Source: Craterostigma plantagineum (taxonomy: Eukaryota > Streptophyta > Magnoliopsida > Lamiales > Linderniaceae). From it: a stretch of 64,000 nt of DNA. Both the position numbers and the translations under genes were made by a program. Positions 60,155 to 64,000 of the stretch are shown here, piece after piece. Below the pieces are notes generated by a model. That model had not been told where the DNA came from. It made no database searches and was given only the letters and a program-made list of their open reading frames with translations. The first letter of the stretch is position 1; each line of letters starts with the position of its first letter. The stretch spans positions 21,674,001 to 21,738,000 of the forward strand of contig JAPQWV010000012.1 in the NCBI GenBank assembly GCA_027422505.1, written 5' to 3'.

Positions 60155-63141
60155 GCAAATGTTGGGTCCCCGTATACTGACGGGGCATTCTTGTGATACA
60201 AGTAAAATTTTCATGCGCTTAATGGGAAATGTGGATTCTAGATCAGATTGTGTTGATTCTAATTTAGCTTTCCCTTTGTCGTTTGTTTGATTAGGCGGGA
60301 TTATGGTTTTTCTAACCCATATTTTCCTAATTTGTGCTTGCATGTATGGCGCCTTATACATGAATTGGTGCGGGGAATGTGGTTGTCGTTTTCGTGCTTC
60401 GGTTTTGGTCGCCTTTGGCTTGCGAGAAGTAGGTGAGTTTGCGTTTGTCGACGAGAGACGTTTTCGCTTGACCTTAGGCTTTGGCGAGATGAGAGAATTC
60501 ACAGACGTCGCAGAGAAGGTTCGCTTGCGAGGTCGGAGTGTTGCGTGTTCATGTGTTTCATATTCGTGAAATCGTGGGAGAACAAAATCATTGCAGCAGC
60601 ACATAGACATAAGTTTGGTAAAAGAAAGATAAGTTTTAGCAACATAATTGTCTACGACCTTAGGATATTGGGATTCAGTACATAGAGAGGAAGGACGAAT
60701 ATAGGATGGTTTTTTCTTCTTGTCATCGAAGAGTGGATTCGCCTTTATCTGATACGAGCTGCCTTCCAGAGACGTCGAACTCACATTCCCTGTATCCATA
60801 AGAATACTAGAGTTAGTGTTAGAACATATGTCATCGTCAGGAGTCATTTTCGCCGTCCTCTTACATTTACATGTTTGAGAATCGGGTACTTGACTCGATG
60901 TGGAGGGATAGTTCGTATTGGGAAATTTTTCTAGTGTGTAGATTTTGCTAAGTATCTCATCTCGCTCTTTTGCAAAGGCCTTCCTTTCTACTTCTAGTTG
61001 TCGTTCTAGTTCTGCTATGAGTAGTAGTTTCTTTGGGATGTAAGTGCGAGAGAGCACATCTTGAAAAGCAACTTCTTGTTCTTTGTTTGGGAGTAAGGTT
61101 TCGACATCCTCCGAGAGTGAGGATACCTCAGTCTTATCTCTATTGTTCAACTCTGTGTAGTCAAACGCGATTTCTGCCCAATGAATGTTCTGTTCTCTTG
61201 TTTCTTCTGAGATGGCAGCGGAGGATGATCTCACAAATGGCTTAAGCTGCGGAGGAGCACCATTTCTTGTTTGCAAGAACGCGGTGTTGCACATGTTATA
61301 TCTTTTAACTGTTAGCGGTGTTGGATTGCAATTGCTAGACAGTCCGATCCCCCCCCGGGCGTTGTAGAATTCTGTTTCCACTGGTTGGTTCAATAGGCAT
61401 AGGATGCGTGAGTTTTCGTTTCTAAGGTGAAGTTGCTCTTCAAGTTCTTTCACCTTGCGGTATAGCCTAACTCTTTCCTTTGTAAGCAGTTCATATTGGG
61501 AGGCCGTCAGGAGGCGTGAAGTTTCACATGAACTAATGGCTAGTGTAGTTTCCTTAACCTTAGTCTCACTTTGTTTGTTCTTGCTTTGCAGACGTTTGAC
61601 TAAAGCTTCAGAGGCCATTAGACGTTCGTTTGCACAGGCAAGTTCTTCTACTTTTAGACTAAGTAAGGCATAGTTGTTTTCAAATTTTAGCTTAAGTTCA
61701 TCATAATCCCTAGCGTCTACGGTGGGTTTCTTAATGGCGTGTCGGTGAGTAAACACATCATCTAGGTGTGAGATTCGTACCTCAGACGCAGCGTTGGTAG
61801 AAGTATTAGCTGTGTTTTCACCGGTGTGACCCATCTCCTCGTCCTCGTCATGTTCGACCAGCCTCGCCATGCAGCAATCTTCATCCTTAGGCTCCTCTCT
61901 TCTGAAGTGTCATTCACCCATTCAGCTTCTTCGGTGAGTAGAACTTTCCCACTTTCCACCTTGCGGGTCATTCTGGCCTTACGATCGTAGTAGCCGGAGT
62001 CCTTCACGCGTGGGGCGTGGCATTCTTTGGCAAAGTGTCCCATCTTTCCACACCGAAAGCACTTCACGGACTTTTGAGGTGCGGAGTCCTCTTCTTTCTT
62101 TGTTGGCTTGGCTTCCTCTGTGGGAGTGGTCTTTTTGTTGCCGCTATAGGTTCTTTGGCGATTGGAAGAGGATGAGGATTTTTTCCCGATCTTCTTTGAG
62201 ACCAACTTAGTGAGCATTGCCAGTTGCTTGCGTATATCACGAACATCTTCGTCTGATTCTGTATCAGCTTCGGATCCTGAAGAGGTGTCAGATACAACAG
62301 CTGGTAGCTTCCCTTTGTTCTGTTTGGTCTTAGTGGTGGAAGATCGTTCATTGGTTTTGTTTGAGAGGAGGGCCAGTGGGTCGACTCGAGTGTTGGTGGA
62401 CTGAGGTTGCACGTATGGAGCATAGGCAGACAGACTGTCATAAAGAGCATGGATGGAAGTGTTGGAGAGGTCCTTAATCTGAATCATCATCACGATTGCA
62501 TTGCCCCATTGTGGTTTGAGGCTTCCAAGAAAGCGGTTGTTGATATCGAATTTGTCCCTCGAGATCCTGGCTTTCTTGAGTTCATTGATGACCTTCAGGT
62601 ATCTGAGGTACGTGTCACGCAGCTCCTTTCCTTCGTAGGCTTGGAAGTGTTCATACTGTGAGAGACAGGCTGATTTCCTCCCTTGAGCACTTTCAGTTGT
62701 GCCTGCCATGATTTCTACGAGTTCATCCCATATTTCTTTAGCAGTTGTGCAGCACTCGATGTGAGCATAGACTTCGTTGCCCATAGCCTGGAAGAGGTAT
62801 CCTTTGGCAGTCTCGTCGACCTGTTCGCGGGCCAGTTCATCCTCATTGATGGGACCTCTTGGAGTGCGGCGTTCATCCATGGGAGGGTTTGCCTTTGGCT
62901 GTGCAGGGATGATTGTCCAGAACTGTGCTGGGCCGTTGAAGATGGAGTCCAGAAGATATTGAGAGAGTGGTGCGCCTTTGTTCCTGATGAACGTGAGGAA
63001 CCGGTTTGTCCATATGCTGTAGTCGCCTTGTCGCAGCATCGGAGGCCTGGTGTCGGAGCCCACTGTGGAGATGTCATTCGTGGTAGACATGGTCGGTGCA
63101 GTCGAATCGTCCGTGGTTTTGATCTTGTATAGATGAGACAA
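60155..63141 (-). pseudogene. SIRE-lineage gag with zinc knuckle and coiled-coil extension
   Basis: Starts at 63141 (MSHLYKIKTTDDSTAP). The UBN2-type capsid region includes GDYSIWTNRFLTFIRNKGA, AKEIWDELVEIMAGTTES and RYLKVINELKKARISRDKF. A perfect zinc knuckle CFRCGKMGHFAKEC (CX2CX4HX4C) lies near 62.05 kb. It is followed by an acidic linker, a frameshift near 61.9 kb, then a long coiled-coil extension (YDELKLKFENNYALLSLKVE, VRLYRKVKELEEQLHLRN, IAELERQLEVERKAFAKE) and a basic Ser/Thr-rich tail (RKRTFSATSVNSLISPKPKV). Long gag proteins with coiled coils are typical for this lineage. The frameshift separates the knuckle from the coiled coil, so the full protein is not made without correction. 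Confidence 0.88.
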
Positions 63142-64000
63142 TTAGTAACGAACGATAAGAGAGATAAGTTTAACGAGTAGAGTTTGTGAAAAATTCTTTA
63201 AAGAATTTCTTGAACTAAGTGAGCGTGTGTGATGGTCAATAATGTATGAAGGGAAAATATATCTTAAAATTAGGAGAAGTTCTAGAAATTTAAGAGCGAG
63301 ATTTGAGGCGAGAAAAATAATTTATGTCAAGAATGGTCTAGGGTGATAGTACTAAAGTGTAAGGATCAAATCTTGAATAGGTTTGAGAAAGATTCAACCC
63401 GAGAAAGTTTTAACCCTAGAAGAATTTAACACGTAAAAAAAATTCGCAAGTTGAAGAATTTCGCAAGTTAAGACTTTTTAAGCTTCGCAAGAGAATTTTT
63501 GCAAGTTATGAAACTTTCGCACGTTGAGAATTTTAAAGCTTCGCAAGAGAATTTTCGCAAGTTATAAAACTTTCGCACGTTGAGAATTTTAAAGCTTCGC
63601 AAGAGAATTTTCGCAAGTTATAAAACTTTCGCACGTTGAGAATTTTAAAGCTTCGCAAGAGAATTTTCGCAAGTTATAAAACTTTCGCACGTTGAGAAAA
63701 TTTTCGCGGCCAAAAGAAATTCTTGGAATAAGCTTTCTTGGATATGGAATTTCTCGGATTATGAAAGTAAACAATTGCGAAAAAAATGTTGTATAAGTGA
63801 AAGTTTCGCGGCTTAAAATTCTCGGATCTTGAAAATAGGCAGTTGCGAAAAATGTAGTATAAATAAAAGTTTCGCGGTTTAGAATTTCTCGGATTCTTAA
63901 AGTAGGCAGTTGCGAAAGATGTAGTATAAATAAAAGTTTCGCGGTTTAGAATTTCTCGGATTCTTAAAGTAGGCAGTTGCGAAAGATGTAGTATAAATAA
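63142..64000 (-). repeat. 5' leader of the SIRE-lineage element with two tandem arrays
   Basis: No gene and no primer binding site up to the window edge. Array 1, about 63485-63710: nearly four copies of a 56-bp unit containing GCAAGTTATAAAACTTTCGC, then ACGTTGAGAATTTTAAAGC and TTCGCAAGAGAATTTTC. Array 2, about 63755 to the edge: more than three copies of a unit of about 67 bp containing AGGCAGTTGCGAAAGATGTA, TAAAAGTTTCGCGG and AATTTCTCGGATTCTT. The array continues past the window. Confidence 0.85.

Larger units (their letters stand above)
51009..64000 (-). mobile_element. Large SIRE/Maximus-lineage copia element, 5' LTR outside the window
   Basis: Minus-strand order: 5' leader (63142-64000, LTR not reached), gag, pol, non-coding spacer, second ORF, polypurine tract, 3' LTR. 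It is inserted in the copia gag at 50179-51008. Predicted target duplication is CCGTG (51004-51008). The second ORF after pol is the hallmark of this lineage. Damage is limited to a handful of frameshifts and stops, so it is younger than the relatives at 1-16 kb. Confidence 0.9.

Noticed and set aside
63485..63710. CRISPR-like array
   Set aside because: The repeat units are contiguous with no unique spacers, in a plant retroelement leader. It is a tandem repeat.

Overview
The window reads as nuclear DNA of a flowering plant, most likely a eudicot. It is dominated by plant-type LTR retrotransposons (Ty1/copia of the SIRE/Maximus lineage, another copia element, a Tekay-like chromovirus, a Tat/Athila-like gypsy fragment). 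It also holds a 5'-truncated LINE and intron-containing fragments of plant genes: BIG, a MUT-7-like 3'-5' exonuclease, SMC6 and a SURP/G-patch protein. No rRNA, tRNA, CRISPR or bacterial-type operon was seen. Nothing here looks like a fully intact host gene. Family assignments rest on recognised motifs, not on database searches.

Layout. 1-2.5 kb: 3' end of a degenerate SIRE-lineage copia element (+). 2.6-9.0 kb: 3' part of another SIRE-lineage element (-) with LTR, a decayed second ORF and a long CGATCGAGAAA-rich spacer. 9.0-16.4 kb: a second, inverted copy (-) of the first family, with LTR, pol and gag. 16.4-23.6 kb: a rearranged chromovirus (-) with a 3.1-kb 5' LTR and a truncated 3' LTR. 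23.6-24.8 kb: gypsy gag-protease fragment (+). 24.8-29.5 kb: non-coding, retroelement-like DNA. 29.5-29.8 kb: foldback MITE-like repeat. 30.75-32.3 kb: LINE with an 11-bp target duplication.

32.6-44.4 kb: a decayed internal-to-C-terminal part of the BIG gene (-), split in a former coding exon by a young, almost intact copia element (37199-42193, TSD GATAT). 45.0-46.35 kb: a near-perfect inverted repeat (581-bp arms, 161-bp loop) made from exons and introns of the exonuclease gene, whose upstream exons run to about 48.15 kb (-). Then come a lone SURP/G-patch-type exon and a broken SMC6 fragment.

49.86-51.0 kb: the start of a copia element (+) whose gag is interrupted by a large SIRE-lineage element (-, 51009 to beyond 64000). 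That element has a 3' LTR, a large second ORF, a GCGAAA-rich spacer, pol, gag and a repeat-rich leader. Its 5' LTR lies outside the window.

The most unusual structure is the exonuclease-derived hairpin. A transcript of it would fold into a long double-stranded RNA matching a gene related to RNA-silencing factor MUT-7. The cluster of unrelated gene fragments around it suggests gene capture or repeated rearrangement.
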